From Tannerellaceae bacterium (GTDB lineage: Bacteria; Bacteroidota; Bacteroidia; Bacteroidales; Tannerellaceae), in contig JAJQFE010000063.1 of NCBI GenBank assembly GCA_021201295.1, positions 1 to 64,000 of the forward strand: a stretch of DNA of 64,000 nucleotides, given 5' to 3'. The notes beneath the pieces were generated by a model. The model worked only from the letters and a program-made list of their open reading frames with translations, was not told where the DNA came from and ran no database searches. Each line of letters opens with the position of its first letter. Position 1 is the stretch's first letter. Shown here one piece after another: positions 8,685 through 18,888 of this stretch. Made by a program: the position numbers and the translations under genes.

Positions 8685-11600
8685 TTAGAATGTAATATTA
8701 AATTCGGCAGAGAATACCCGGGCTAAAGGTATGTTATCAATATAGTCTACACCCATTTCCAAATCATTTGTATTTTTCACTTCTGGATCCATATTATTAT
8801 AGCCTGTCAGTGTGAAGAGATTTTCCGCATTCAGGTAGACCCGGCATTGTTTGAGGTTTAGTTTGGATATTACCCGGGTGGGTATGGTGTATCCTATTTC
8901 TAAAAATTTCAGCCGGAGATAGGATCCGTCTTCAATCAGGTAAGTGGAGACTTTATTGGCTTCATCGTTGGGATTCAATATGTTGATCTCCGGTAATTTA
9001 GCATTTCTGTTGTTCTCCGTCCAGGTATCCAGGATCCGGGTACTTTTGTTGAAATAATCTCCCCAGAAATCTGTCCCGTTATTTCCTCCTTTGGAAGCGA
9101 AGCAAATATCATTTCCATAGGTTCCCTGAATATAGAGTGCCAGGTCAAAGTTTTTATAATAGAACCGGCCGTTGATTGAATATTCAAATTTGGGGTGTAG
9201 ATTACCGATATAGGTTCTGTCTTCATCATTTACTACCCCGTCGCCGTTCACATCCCTGTATTTCCATCTTCCGATTGCTTTATCATCCTGGTCTGCATGA
9301 TTATCTACTTCTTCCTGGGTTTGAAAAATACCATCAATGATATAACCGTAAAAGGAAGAGATGGGACGTCCTACTTCTGTCCGGTTATAATCACCACTGG
9401 CAATAAATTGATTCGAAGCCAATTTTTTCACTTTATTTCGATAACCGGATAAAATGACTCCTGTTTCAAATGAAAAGTCTTTACTCGTTGTTTTTCTGTA
9501 ATTTGCATTGAATTCAAACCCGTTGTTCCGCATTTCCCCTATGTTTTCATACGGAGAACTAGCTACTCCGCCCGTTGCAGGATAGGTCACCTGTTGCAGA
9601 ATGTCAGAGGTGTATTTATGATATAGGTCTAATTCAAAAGTGAGGTTGTTATTCAGGAAACCCACATCCAAACCTATATTTGCCTGAGTGGTTTTTTCCC
9701 ATTTGATATCCGGATTACCGATTGTTTCTTTACTGATTCCCTGGGTCACACTGTTCGGATCGCCTGCTATCGGATAGCTGCTGGTTGAAATATCCGTGTA
9801 GTACATGGAGGTAAAGGCATAATTCTCGATTTCCTGGTTACCGGTTATCCCGTAACTGGTTTTTAGTTTTAGATCACTGACCACCCCTTGTCCGGACATA
9901 AATGCCTCTTCAGAAATCCTCCATGCGGCATTTACTCCCGAAAAATAACCATACCTGTTATTTTGTCCGAAACGGGAAGATCCGTCTCTTCTCAGAATAG
10001 CACTGATATAATATTTGTTTTGGTATTGATAATTAATACGGGCAAACAGGGAGAACAGGGCGTATTCATACCCATTTTCTGCATTGTCTTTATTTTCTTC
10101 TCCTGCGTCCAGATACCGGTAGTCCACCTCTTCTACCAGAAAATTGCTTCTGGATGCCTCCAGGGTTTCTCTTTTATGGGTAAGGGCTTCTGTGCCGACC
10201 AAGGCCTGAATGCTGTGATGGTTCATAAATTTAGTCGAATAGGTGAGGGTGTTGTTCCAGACTAATTCCATGACCTTTTCTCTTTCCAGTGACAGCGAAT
10301 TTACCAGGGTGTTTTTATCTCCTTTATTCCAGTAGGTTGTTGGACTGAATGCTTTGCTGGAGCCGTTTTCAATGTTTGCTCCGGCTGTTGTTTTAAACTG
10401 GAATGCGTTCAGGAAATTTATTTCCAGGAATAGATTTCCCAGAATATTTAAATTTCCATGTAATTGTCTTTCTGATTATAAAGACTGGCTACCGGATTGA
10501 CTGAGTCTCCTAATCCGTTTGCTTTGGTTCCGGCCTAGTTTCCCATCACATCGTAGACAGGTAATAAGGGAGCCTGAAATGCGGCTTCCATGTCGGAAGT
10601 GCCTCCTTTATATTTTGAATAGGATGCACTTAGGTTACTTCCTACTATGACATTTTTCAGGATCGTAAAGCTGGAATTTCCTCGCATGGAGAAACGGTCA
10701 TATCCGGCCCATTTAATCACAGCATCCTGGGAAAAATAGTTGGCATTTATGAAATATTTGGAGTCTGTGCTTCCTCCGCGTGCACTGAGGTCTATATTGG
10801 TTGTCTGTGCAGGGCGATAGACCTCTTTGGTCCAGTTCGTTCCTTCTTTATTGGCTCGCATGTATTGGTTTTCGGCCAGATTATAATCGCTGAGATCAAT
10901 CTCACCAAAAGTTCCGGCTGGTAAGATATAATCAGGGATGACCGGGTATTCCCCGCTTCCGTACTGGCTGTGGGAAGGGGTCAGTCCTGCATTCTTCATG
11001 GCACTCCACAATACTTCCCCATATTGCTGTGAATTCAGCATCTTCGGTAGATTACTGGCTGTCTGAACCCCTGCATTTACCCTGATATCCAGTTCTGCTT
11101 TGCCTGCTTTTCCCTGTTTGGTCGTGATCAGAATGACACCGTTTGCAGCTTGTGCTCCATAAATGGAAGCAAAGGAGGCATCTTTCAGTACCTGTACGGA
11201 TTCGATGGTGGAAGGGTTAATCTGGGATGCTAATTCACTCTTGGTCGGAAAGCCGTCAATCACATAGAGAGGCTGGTTGTTACTCATGGTTCCAATTCCC
11301 CGGACACGGATGGAAGGAGCTTCGCCGGGTACTCCTGAAGGTGAAACGGATACGCCTGACAGTCTTCCCTGCAGGAGGTTTTGTATATTGCTGGCAGACT
11401 GGATCGCCAGGTCTTTACTGGATACGGAAGAGATAGAGCCTGCCACATCCCGTTTGCGTTGGGTTCCGTATCCGATCACCACCACATCCTCTAATGTCTG
11501 GGCGTCTTCTTTAAGAATGATTTGAAGAGTGGTCTGGTTCCGGACGGAAACCTCTTGTTTTTCATATCCGATAAATGAAATGATTAATATGGCATTATCG

Positions 11601-12139
11601 GAAACGGATAGTGTGAAATTACCGTCTATATCGGTAATAATCCCGGTTGTCGTCCCTTTTTCCACGATATTGGCACCAATGACAGGGAACCCTTCTTCAT
11701 CGAGCACTACCCCGGAGATTTGTCTCCTGTTCTGCTGCGGGCCGGGAAGCATGGAGGCTCCTGTACGTAATGAGATGTAATTTTCACTGAATGAATAGTG
11801 GATATCTGTTTCTGAAAAAGCCTCTTTTAATACATCTGTAACTGGTTTATTCTTCCCTTTCAGATGGATTTGCTGTTTTAAATTGATATCTTTTTCGTTG
11901 TACAGAAATAAATAACTGGTTTGTTCCTCAATCGCATCGATCAGTTCTTCAATTGACAGTTCATTCTGAGGAATATTCACTTTTGCATTTTGCGCATTTG
12001 AATGAACAGCCTGCAACTGAAAAACAGTAATGAGCAGGAGTACGGTAGTCATTTTCATAATTCGTATTAAATGTGGATGTGTGCTCCTGTTATGGAAATA
12101 TTTCCACACATGAAAGGTTAGCAAACTATTTTTTTTCAT
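8685..12139 (-). pseudogene. SusC-type TonB-dependent receptor with STN domain, interrupted
   Basis: About 1,150 codons. Domains in order: signal region, STN (Secretin/TonB short N-terminal) domain, carboxypeptidase-D-like repeat (ISGVVLDEEGFPVIGANIVE), plug (DVVVIGYGTQRKRDVAGSIS, IRVRGIGTMSNNQPLYVIDG) and a 22-strand-type barrel. An in-frame TAG at 10535-10537 lies inside the conserved DVMGN-x-AGTKANGLG segment. A one-base deletion near 10459 then shifts the frame; adding one base restores NYNGNLNILGNLFLEINF. The STN domain is the part that contacts FecR anti-sigma factors, and a fecR gene lies just upstream. The receptor is either broken in this strain or affected by sequence error. Confidence 0.88.
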
Positions 12140-12345
12140 AACTTTACTGTAATTTAAGATTGATACTATTTATTGAACTTGTAGTGAATAAAAAGAAATG
12201 GTATGGATCTTCCGGGGTGAGTGCTGTCAACACTTGCCCCTTTTCATTCCCACTCTTTCAGGTCAGAGCGATTTCAGATTAACCCTTTCGCCAGGTTGTT
12301 AATCCTTTTTTGTATAAGCCTTTGTTTTAGAGGTGAAACCTGTGT

Positions 12346-13313
12346 TTAAAAAATCTCTATTTCTTGTTGATTTTCTATTTCTTCAAACTTGAAAGGATGC
12401 ACTCCCTGCAGAGCTTTAAGAATATTCTGTATGTCATCATTCCTGCGGAACTTACCGGATATCTGTAAATCCTTTTGAGCCGGGTCCTTTACTACGAACC
12501 GGAGGTCAAACCATAGGGATAGATTTTCCAGGATCTCTCCGAAGGGTTTATTAGTAAAACTAAACAGGCCGTTCTTCAGATCTTCTTCATTATGGAGTCC
12601 GGAGATCGATTTGATAAGTTTTCCCTCTTTTAGCGTCACTCGTTCCCCAGGTTCCATATAAATGGTTTCCTCCGGATGATCCCGGTGGGTGATTTCTATT
12701 TTGCCGGATAATAACTCTGTTCCAAATCGTGTGGATGCTGAATAAGAAAATACGTGGAAACTGGTTCCTGTTGCCTTGATCTGATAGGGTCCTGTTTCGA
12801 CAATGAATGTTTTTTGTATGTCTTTCGGAACAGAAAAGTAGCCTTCCCCATCCAGTTTGACTATGCATTCTTTCTTTCCTGACTTGTCCGGTATACAGAG
12901 GAGGGAACGGAATCCTACCCAGACTTCCACTCCGTCGGTTAAGGTCGTACTGACCCGTTGTCCTTTGGGCACTTCCACTAATGCATACCCGGGCTCTTTT
13001 TTTATCTCTGACACCTGCATCCATACCAGGGCACCGTTTATCATAAGAAGTAGGATGATGGCTGCATACCGGAGGGTTTTCCGGAAGATATGGTGGATTT
13101 GTTTTGCATGGATATTCCGGAATAATTGCTCCATCATCAACCTGGATAATTCAGGGTCCTGCTTTTGAGTATAGAGTTTGCTGAGAGACATGGTGTTTTG
13201 CAAACGAATAAACTCTGATTTATAATCTTCATTGGATTTAATTTTATCGAAAAGAGTTTTTTCTCTTCCTCACTTAACTCTCCCAGAAAATATTTTTCTA
13301 ACTCTTCCTGCAT
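12346..13313 (-). CDS. FecR-family anti-sigma factor
   Basis: A cytoplasmic N-terminus, one membrane segment (AAIILLLMINGALVWM), a FecR domain (KATGTSFHVFSYSASTRFGT, LLSGKIEITH) and a C-terminal DUF4974-type domain. The conventional ORF starts at 13203. The family's N-terminal motif continues upstream (MQEELEKYFLGELSEEEKKL, ATG at 13313) after a missing T in the run at 13250-13253. With that base the protein reads continuously into DKIKSNEDYKSEFIRLQNT. It would hold an ECF sigma factor inactive until the STN domain of SusC signals substrate. Unusually, no sigma-factor gene lies next to it; the nearest is at 24286. Confidence 0.85.
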
Positions 13314-13381
13314 ATTTTTGTTGTTTTCTATTTATAAGACGAAAAAGATAAAAACATCTACTATTCAAAAAATAAAAAAAT

Positions 13382-13421
13382 AAAAGCGGATGTGCAAAAA
13401 AGTTTTTGCACATCCGCTTTT
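13382..13421 (-). terminator. Rho-independent terminator
   Basis: A perfect 19-bp stem (13382-13400 with 13403-13421, AAAAGCGGATGTGC ends) lies just downstream of the minus-strand flavoprotein gene. The T-rich flank fits termination on that strand, and it may act in both directions. Confidence 0.75.
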
Positions 13422-13445
13422 AAGTAGTAAACAGAAAAGAGGAAA

Positions 13446-14057
13446 TCAACGGATGAAGTTGGTCCAGGCACGTTCCGGTTCCGGACATGGGGCGGTTTCC
13501 AGCTGGAGCGTTTTTAGCATCCATGCCATATTTTTCCCCAGGGTTCTCATGGTCTGAAGTCCTTCCGGGTCCTGTTGGATTTCACCAGGCAGCAGTCCGT
13601 GTACTATATTCCAGTATTGGGAGGGCACTACTGGCATATTTTGAATAGTAAAATATTTATTCAACCGGTCTAATGCCGCGCTGGCTCCTCCCCGGCGGCA
13701 AACTGCAATGACTGCTCCGGGTTTATATTCAAAAAATTCGGAAGCCGAATAGAAAAGCCGGTCCAGTAGTGCACAAAGTGATTCGTTAGGTCCTGCATAA
13801 TATACGGGAGAGCCAAAAATTAACCCATCGGCTTCTTTCATCTTTTCACGGACCGTATTATACAGCTCATCCTGAAATATACACCGTCCCAGTTCATTAC
13901 ATTTATTACAGGCAATGCAGCCTTGTACTGCTTTGGTTCCGATTGACACAATTTCTGTTTCCACACCATTTGCTTCCAATGCAGAAGCTACTTCTGACAA
14001 AGCGATGAAGGTATTCCCCTGACGTTTAGGGCTACCGTTTATTAATAACACTTTCAT
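13446..14057 (-). CDS. Flavodoxin-like NAD(P)H-dependent FMN reductase
   Basis: A 203-residue protein starting MKVLLINGSPKRQGNTFIAL, the phosphate-binding loop of the NADPH-dependent FMN reductase/iron-sulfur flavoprotein group. Next comes the Cys segment CIACNKCNELGRC, then GSPVYYAGPN for the isoalloxazine ring. Length and motifs are complete. The clustered Cys residues suggest a metal or redox site as in iron-sulfur flavoproteins. It lies upstream of fecR in the same direction but is separated from it by a strong terminator at 13382-13421. Its start overlaps the end of the 73-codon gene at 14032-14253. The physiological electron acceptor is unknown. Confidence 0.88.
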   Translation of the reverse strand: MKVLLINGSPKRQGNTFIALSEVASALEANGVETEIVSIGTKAVQGCIACNKCNELGRCIFQDELYNTVREKMKEADGLIFGSPVYYAGPNESLCALLDRLFYSASEFFEYKPGAVIAVCRRGGASAALDRLNKYFTIQNMPVVPSQYWNIVHGLLPGEIQQDPEGLQTMRTLGKNMAWMLKTLQLETAPCPEPERAWTNFIR

Positions 14058-14253
14058 AATCCCAATTTATTTTTACAAAGATAACCATTTCTATCGTAGA
14101 TTGTTTGCCTGTTACTTCTTCCATGATTTCTCCGAACGACCGGGAAGAAAAGGTAAGCTTCATGAAGTCAGGATACTTCTTCTCTGATGTAGCATATATG
14201 TCGTTAAATACTAATTTTTCAAGAATTATTTTCCTGAATATTCTTTCTATCAT
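14032..14253 (-). CDS. Small hypothetical protein, third gene of a membrane/zinc-ribbon operon
   Basis: A 73-residue product with no recognised motif, with basic and hydrophobic patches (IFRKIILEKLVFNDIY). I consider it real because its ATG overlaps the frame-corrected stop of the upstream membrane protein in an ATGA arrangement at 14250-14253, a sign of translational coupling. Its 3' end overlaps the start of the flavoprotein gene by 26 bp, so the true end may differ if a frameshift is present. Confidence 0.4.
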   Translation of the reverse strand: MIERIFRKIILEKLVFNDIYATSEKKYPDFMKLTFSSRSFGEIMEEVTGKQSTIEMVIFVKINWDYESVINKR

Positions 14254-14659
14254 GTCTTACTGAAAAAACCTACAATAAGTTCTTCTATGATGGTACCTAT
14301 TCCGCTTACAAGACAAAAGGCACTGCTCCATAAATACGTTCTTTTATGTTTCAACGTTTTTTCTTTATGAGTTTTTATATCCTGGGGTACATCCAGTATT
14401 ACTTTTTTTCGTACGGTAAAATTCCCAAAAAAGCGATTATTAAACTTGTAAAGAATAAAACCATCACAAGAAGCTTCAAAAAATATACTGTAATAATTGT
14501 ATCAAAAATGATTGTTACGCCTAATAATGTTGTACTAAGGGTAATTAGCTGTTTGAGAATATCGTTGCAAAGATTAATATTATTCTTCAAAGTTTCTTTT
14601 TCCCAGGTAGTATAGAAAAACTCTTCTTCTGTCGGTGGTCTTCCTTGTTGATGTTCCAT
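14250..14659 (-). CDS. Small multi-TM membrane protein (frameshifted)
   Basis: The N-terminal 86 residues are a hydrophilic head (PPTEEEFFYTTWEKETLKNN) and two adjacent membrane helices (ITLSTTLLGVTIIFDTII and LLVMVLFFTSLIIAFLGIL). One missing A in the run near 14404-14410 hides the rest. With it restored, the protein continues through DVPQDIKTHKEKTLKHKRTY and a third helix (LWSSAFCLVSGIGTIIEELI), ending at 14250. The hairpin-plus-cytosolic-helix plan is reminiscent of SLATT-type effector membrane proteins, but I cannot assign it. It starts 2 bp after the zinc-ribbon gene. Confidence 0.55.
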
Positions 14660-14661
14660 CT

Positions 14662-14868
14662 TTAAAGGTATTTTATCGTCACCATGTTTTTATGTCTGCA
14701 GGTAGGATTTTTGCACATAATTGAAACTTCCTTTGTTTTGTAAATCAGCATACCCAAAAGAAGCTGTCCTTTTGTATTATTGTCTACATAATCATATATA
14801 TTATAATAATTCACTTGACTACAATTGTAGCAAATAAAACTTGATTGGTTGTTATTTGTGTCTTCCAT
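14662..14868 (-). CDS. Small zinc-ribbon-like protein
   Basis: A 68-residue protein with two Cys pairs, CYNC near residues 13-16 and CKNPTC near residues 52-57, spaced as in a zinc ribbon. The linker is hydrophobic (GQLLLGMLIYKTKEV). The family is not recognised. It is the first gene of a compact three-gene minus-strand operon with the membrane protein at 14250-14659 and the 73-residue protein at 14032-14253. The tight spacing suggests a joint function. Confidence 0.55.
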   Translation of the reverse strand: MEDTNNNQSSFICYNCSQVNYYNIYDYVDNNTKGQLLLGMLIYKTKEVSIMCKNPTCRHKNMVTIKYL

Positions 14869-15020
14869 ATATTTATAATAATTTGTTCTATTTATTATTC
14901 TAAATTCTGCCCCTAAATTTAGTAAATACTTAATAAATAGTTTATAGGAACTTTAAGTTAGTTTACTTGTAATTGTTTATTTTTTCGGACCGGGATAATT
15001 CTTAAAACTGCCGTATATGC

Positions 15021-15057
15021 AAAAACAGGATGCCAATATGATCTCTTGGCATCCTGT
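15021..15057 (-). terminator. Rho-independent terminator
   Basis: A 12-bp stem (ACAGGATGCCAA at 15025-15036 with TTGGCATCCTGT at 15046-15057) is followed on the minus strand by five T. It lies about 55 bp past the corrected end of the rubrerythrin gene. Confidence 0.75.
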
Positions 15058-15111
15058 CAAATATTTTATTTATAAATATAAAATATTTCTTTTTATTGAG
15101 TAGATTAATTT

Positions 15112-15664
15112 TTATTTGAAATAGCGGTTATAAAGACCTTCAAAACCTTTTCCGTGACGAGCTTCGTCTTTTGCCATTTCATGCACTGTATCGTGAATGG
15201 CATCCAGGTTTTGTTGTTTGGCTAATGTAGTAATACGTTTTTTTGTCTTCACATGCACCACATTCTGCCTCCATACGTTTTTTCAGGTTTGTTTTAGTGT
15301 CCCATACCACTTCTCCGATCAATTCGGCAAATTTAGCAGCATGTTCTGCTTCTTCCCAGGCATAGCGTTTAAATGCTTCTGCAATTTCAGGATATCCTTC
15401 ACGGTCTGCCTGACGGCTCATGGCCAAATACATTCCTACTTCCGTACATTCACCTGTGAAATGTGCCTGTAGGCCTTCCCAGATTTCCGGATCGCATCCT
15501 TTCGCTACACCTAAAACGTGTTCATCTACAAACTGAAGTGCGCCTTCTGTTTCTATCAGTTCTTTGAATTTATCTGCCGGTTGTTTATATTGAGGACATT
15601 TTTCCGGTGCTGTTTCTCCTTCGTGTACATACCCGCATACGGTACAAATCCATTTCTTTGCCAT
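15112..15664 (-). CDS. Rubrerythrin (reverse-type, rubredoxin domain first), C-terminus frameshifted
   Basis: The rubredoxin-like domain comes first ([12 protein letters not shown], then [11 protein letters not shown]). A four-helix diiron domain follows, with glutamates and His in [20 protein letters not shown] and [18 protein letters not shown]. Rubrerythrins reduce peroxide in anaerobes. One extra A in the seven-base run at 15238-15244 breaks the frame. Without it the protein continues through [20 protein letters not shown] and [16 protein letters not shown] to a TAA at 15112. One of the four iron-ligand cysteines of the rubredoxin site is replaced by Tyr (CPQY where CPQC is expected). This would impair that iron centre if real. 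Its own terminator is at 15021-15057. Confidence 0.88.
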
Positions 15665-16103
15665 GTTAGTATAATTTTATTGGTTATAGAATAAAGTAAA
15701 TTAATATTGATTTTTTTCTCTTACAAACTTAGGGAAAGTTCCTGATAAAACGTCTACATATTTTGATAGATTTATTCAATTGGTCCATAAATCATGTCTA
15801 TCATTCTAATATATATACTTACCCTACCGGTTACTTGTTCCATCCATGCATAGAGCGGTTGAAATAAGAGAAAAGTGAAAAAAAGTTGCAAATAAAGGAC
15901 ATGGCTGGAAGAAGGAATCCGGTAGTTTTCAATGTTTTTTTTATCGGGTAAAGACCTTTTTTATGGAGAGAATATATTGTTAAAGATTAGAAAAAATATA
16001 TATGAATAGCGGGAAGTCAGCAATTCTTTCCGGGGTTAAAAGGATATTTATAGAGAAGTTATTTGTTTCTTCGCATACTGAAATGCGAAAAAAACTCTAT
16101 ATC
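15665..16103. other. Intergenic region, no feature recognised
   Basis: AT-rich divergent region between rubrerythrin and the tyrosine recombinase. I see no inverted repeats, tRNA or clear attachment site. A frame from 16002 extends the recombinase N-terminus by 34 codons, but it does not look like protein of that family. Confidence 0.4.
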
Positions 16104-17258
16104 ATGGAAAAAGTAATTTACAATTTAATTTTTAACAGGAAGAAGCAGTTGAATGCAGAAGGAAAAGCCCTGATTCAGGTGGAAGCGTATTTGAATAAGC
16201 AGAAAAAGTATTTTTCAACCAAGGTCTATGTGAAGCCTTGCCAGTGGGATAAAAAAAGAAGGCTTATCAAAGCACATCCGAATATGGAGGCTTTAAACCA
16301 GTATTTGCAGGATTATATAGCAGAGCTGGAACGGCTGGAGTTGAATCTGTTACAAAGTGGAAAGGCATTAACTTTAGAAAGTCTAAAAGAAAGGACCGTG
16401 TCTGAAAATGAATCTTTTACTTCGTTTATGAAACAGGAAATCGATAAATCCAATCTGAAATCATCTACCCTGAAAAATCATGCTTCTACCTGGAATTTGC
16501 TGTATCAGTTCAGGCCGGTAGTCGGTTTTGAGGATATTAATTTCAATTTTTTATGTACCTTTGAGGATTATTTGCTGAAGAACGATTATCACCGGAATAC
16601 GATTGCCAAGCATATGAAACACCTGAAGCGGTATGTAAACCTGGCGATTAATATGGATCTGTTTGAGATGCAGAAGTATCCTTTCCGGAAATATAAGATC
16701 CGGTATATGGAAACAAAGCGCACCCATCTCACCCCGGAAGAATTAAATTTACTGGAGAACCTGAATCTGGGAAGATGGAGGACCTTGTGCCGGGCCTTGG
16801 ATATGTTTTTGTTCAGTTGTTACACCGGACTGCGTTTTTCGGATATTGTGAGCATTACGAATGATAATTTCCTGATGATAGATGATAAGTTGTGGTTGAT
16901 CTATTCTTTCGTTAAGACGGATGTGCACGTCCGTTTACCTCTTTTCCTGTTATTTGACGGAAAATCTATTTCTATTTATGAACGTTATAAAAATAATCCC
17001 CATACTTTATTTAATGCTTCTCCAGATTCGAATTCCAATGTAAATAAGCAACTTCTCCGGATCTGCCAGATGGTAGGCCTGGAGAAACGGATCTCTTTTC
17101 ATACGGCTCGCCATACAAATGCCACTTTATTACTTTATAATGGCGCTAACATTACCACTGTACAGAAACTGTTAGGACATAAAAGCGTAAGAACCACTGA
17201 GATTTATAGCAATATTATGGATATGACAATTATCCGTGACCTGGAAAAGATCCGGTAA
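16104..17258 (+). CDS. Tyrosine recombinase / site-specific integrase
   Basis: An arm-binding N-terminal beta domain (IYNLIFNRKKQLNAEGKALI), a SAM-like core-binding domain and a catalytic domain. Catalytic residues visible: Arg in CYTGLRFSDI, the HxxR box in HTARHTNATLLL, and the Tyr nucleophile in TTEIYSN. I chose ATG 16104 (MEKVIYNL) because family members begin about here. ATG at 16083 and 16002 are also in frame. No element ends, cargo genes or inverted repeats were seen nearby. It may therefore be a remnant or an invertase acting elsewhere, and its target is unknown. Confidence 0.88.
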   Translation: MEKVIYNLIFNRKKQLNAEGKALIQVEAYLNKQKKYFSTKVYVKPCQWDKKRRLIKAHPNMEALNQYLQDYIAELERLELNLLQSGKALTLESLKERTVSENESFTSFMKQEIDKSNLKSSTLKNHASTWNLLYQFRPVVGFEDINFNFLCTFEDYLLKNDYHRNTIAKHMKHLKRYVNLAINMDLFEMQKYPFRKYKIRYMETKRTHLTPEELNLLENLNLGRWRTLCRALDMFLFSCYTGLRFSDIVSITNDNFLMIDDKLWLIYSFVKTDVHVRLPLFLLFDGKSISIYERYKNNPHTLFNASPDSNSNVNKQLLRICQMVGLEKRISFHTARHTNATLLLYNGANITTVQKLLGHKSVRTTEIYSNIMDMTIIRDLEKIR

Positions 17259-17481
17259 ATATAGTTTGTGCATATTCAGCCTGTGTTTTTATCCGTAAGG
17301 AAATTCTATGTTTATAGTGTACTATGGGGATACAATCGGTATTGGCTTTAGCCGTTATATACGTCAGGAATGGTTTAAGGTTTCAGCATACAGAAAGTAG
17401 ATAGGTAATAATAACTTTTCTAATAGGTATTTTAAGATTGTTTCCTTTGTTATATAGGGAAAACTTCCGATTTTTGTATAT

Positions 17482-18753
17482 ATGATAAATCAACCATTAG
17501 CCGAACGTATGCGTCCTAAAACGCTGGACGATTATATAGGGCAGAAACATTTAGTAGGGCCGGGGGCTGTTTTACGGAAGATGATTGAAGGGGGACGTAT
17601 TCCTTCATTTATTTTATGGGGACCCCCTGGGGTAGGAAAAACTACGCTGGCACAGATTATTGCGAATAAGCTGGAAGCTCCTTTTTATACACTGAGCGCT
17701 ATCAGTTCAGGGGTAAAGGATGTACGCGAAGTGATTGAGAAAGCGAAAAGTAACCGGTTTTTTAATACGGTTTCTCCTATTTTATTTATTGATGAGATCC
17801 ATCGTTTCAGTAAATCCCAACAGGATTCTCTGTTGAATGCCGTGGAGACCGGGGTGGTGACTTTGATTGGGGCTACTACGGAAAATCCTTCCTTTGAGGT
17901 GATCCGGCCGTTATTATCCCGTTGCCAGGTCTATGTATTGAAGTCGCTGGATAAAGATGACCTGTTGACTTTATTGCATAAGGCTATTACTGAAGATATA
18001 ATATTGAAGGAGAAAACTATTGAGTTAACGGAAACGGATGCTTTGTTACGTTACTCTGGTGGTGACGCCCGTAAACTGCTGAATATCCTGGATCTGGTAA
18101 CCCATGCGGAAGAAAGTGATACGATTGAGATTACTGATGAGAAGGTGGTGGAGCGCTTGCAGGAGAATCCGGCGGCATATGATAAAGGAGGGGAAATGCA
18201 TTATGATATCATTTCTGCCTTTATCAAATCCATCCGGGGAAGTGATCCGGATGCTGCTATTTACTGGCTGGCCCGTATGGTTGCCGGTGGGGAAGATCCG
18301 GAGTTTATTGCCCGCCGCTTAGTCATTTCGGCTGCGGAAGATATCGGGCTGGCAAATCCGAATGCTTTATTATTAGCAAATGCCTGTTTTGATGCTTTAA
18401 AAAAGATCGGCTGGCCTGAAGGGCGTATCATTTTAGCAGAGACGACTGTTTATCTGGCAAGTAGTCCGAAAAGTAATTCTGCTTATATGGCAATTGATGA
18501 GGCTTTGCAACTGGTGAACCGTACCGGTAATCTCCCGGTGCCGCTTCATTTGCGGAACGCTCCTACCAAACTGATGGCAGAACTGGATTACGGGAAAGAG
18601 TATAAGTATGCCCATAGTTTTGAACATAATTTTGTGAAACAGGACTATTTGCCGAAGGAGATACTGACTGAGCGGTTCTGGAAAAGCCAGTCTAATCCTG
18701 CGGAACAAAAAATGGTGGAGCATTTAAAAAGATTATGGAAAGATCGATTTTAA
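17482..18753 (+). CDS. rarA: Replication-associated recombination protein A (AAA+ ATPase)
   Basis: A 423-residue clamp-loader-like ATPase with Walker A GPPGVGKTT, Walker B LFIDEIHRF, sensor motif GATTENPSFEV and an arginine finger near RPLLSRCQVY. The C-terminal MgsA/RarA tetramerisation domain carries GGEDPEFIARRLVISAAEDI. The length matches the family. RarA acts at stalled replication forks with SSB. It stands alone between the integrase and the serine biosynthesis operon. Confidence 0.95.
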   Translation: MINQPLAERMRPKTLDDYIGQKHLVGPGAVLRKMIEGGRIPSFILWGPPGVGKTTLAQIIANKLEAPFYTLSAISSGVKDVREVIEKAKSNRFFNTVSPILFIDEIHRFSKSQQDSLLNAVETGVVTLIGATTENPSFEVIRPLLSRCQVYVLKSLDKDDLLTLLHKAITEDIILKEKTIELTETDALLRYSGGDARKLLNILDLVTHAEESDTIEITDEKVVERLQENPAAYDKGGEMHYDIISAFIKSIRGSDPDAAIYWLARMVAGGEDPEFIARRLVISAAEDIGLANPNALLLANACFDALKKIGWPEGRIILAETTVYLASSPKSNSAYMAIDEALQLVNRTGNLPVPLHLRNAPTKLMAELDYGKEYKYAHSFEHNFVKQDYLPKEILTERFWKSQSNPAEQKMVEHLKRLWKDRF

Positions 18754-18888
18754 TGATAATCTGTTTTTAGGAATGAATTATTCCTTACGAAATGATGTTC
18801 AGTGTTGAAAAAATCTGTACATTAGCCGCCTGTTTTGAGAAAATGTCTAACTTATAATGAAATTCTATAATATTTAAAAGAGATTGGT

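Noticed and set aside
10531-10540. Internal TAGs caused by miscalls at methylated CCWGG sites
   Set aside because: Only the SusC site (CTAGG) could fit that motif. The other six contexts do not.
12219-12243. Hairpin GGGGTGAGTG/AACACTTGCCCC as terminator between fecR and susC
   Set aside because: The T run is on the plus strand while both genes are on the minus strand, and the stem is imperfect.
16002-16103. N-terminal extension of the first tyrosine recombinase
   Set aside because: The 34 extra residues do not resemble the family. The arm-binding domain begins at the Met encoded at 16104.
15665-17481. Integrated element around the first integrase
   Set aside because: No cargo genes, direct repeats or tRNA attachment site were seen. 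The flanking genes are ordinary chromosomal ones.
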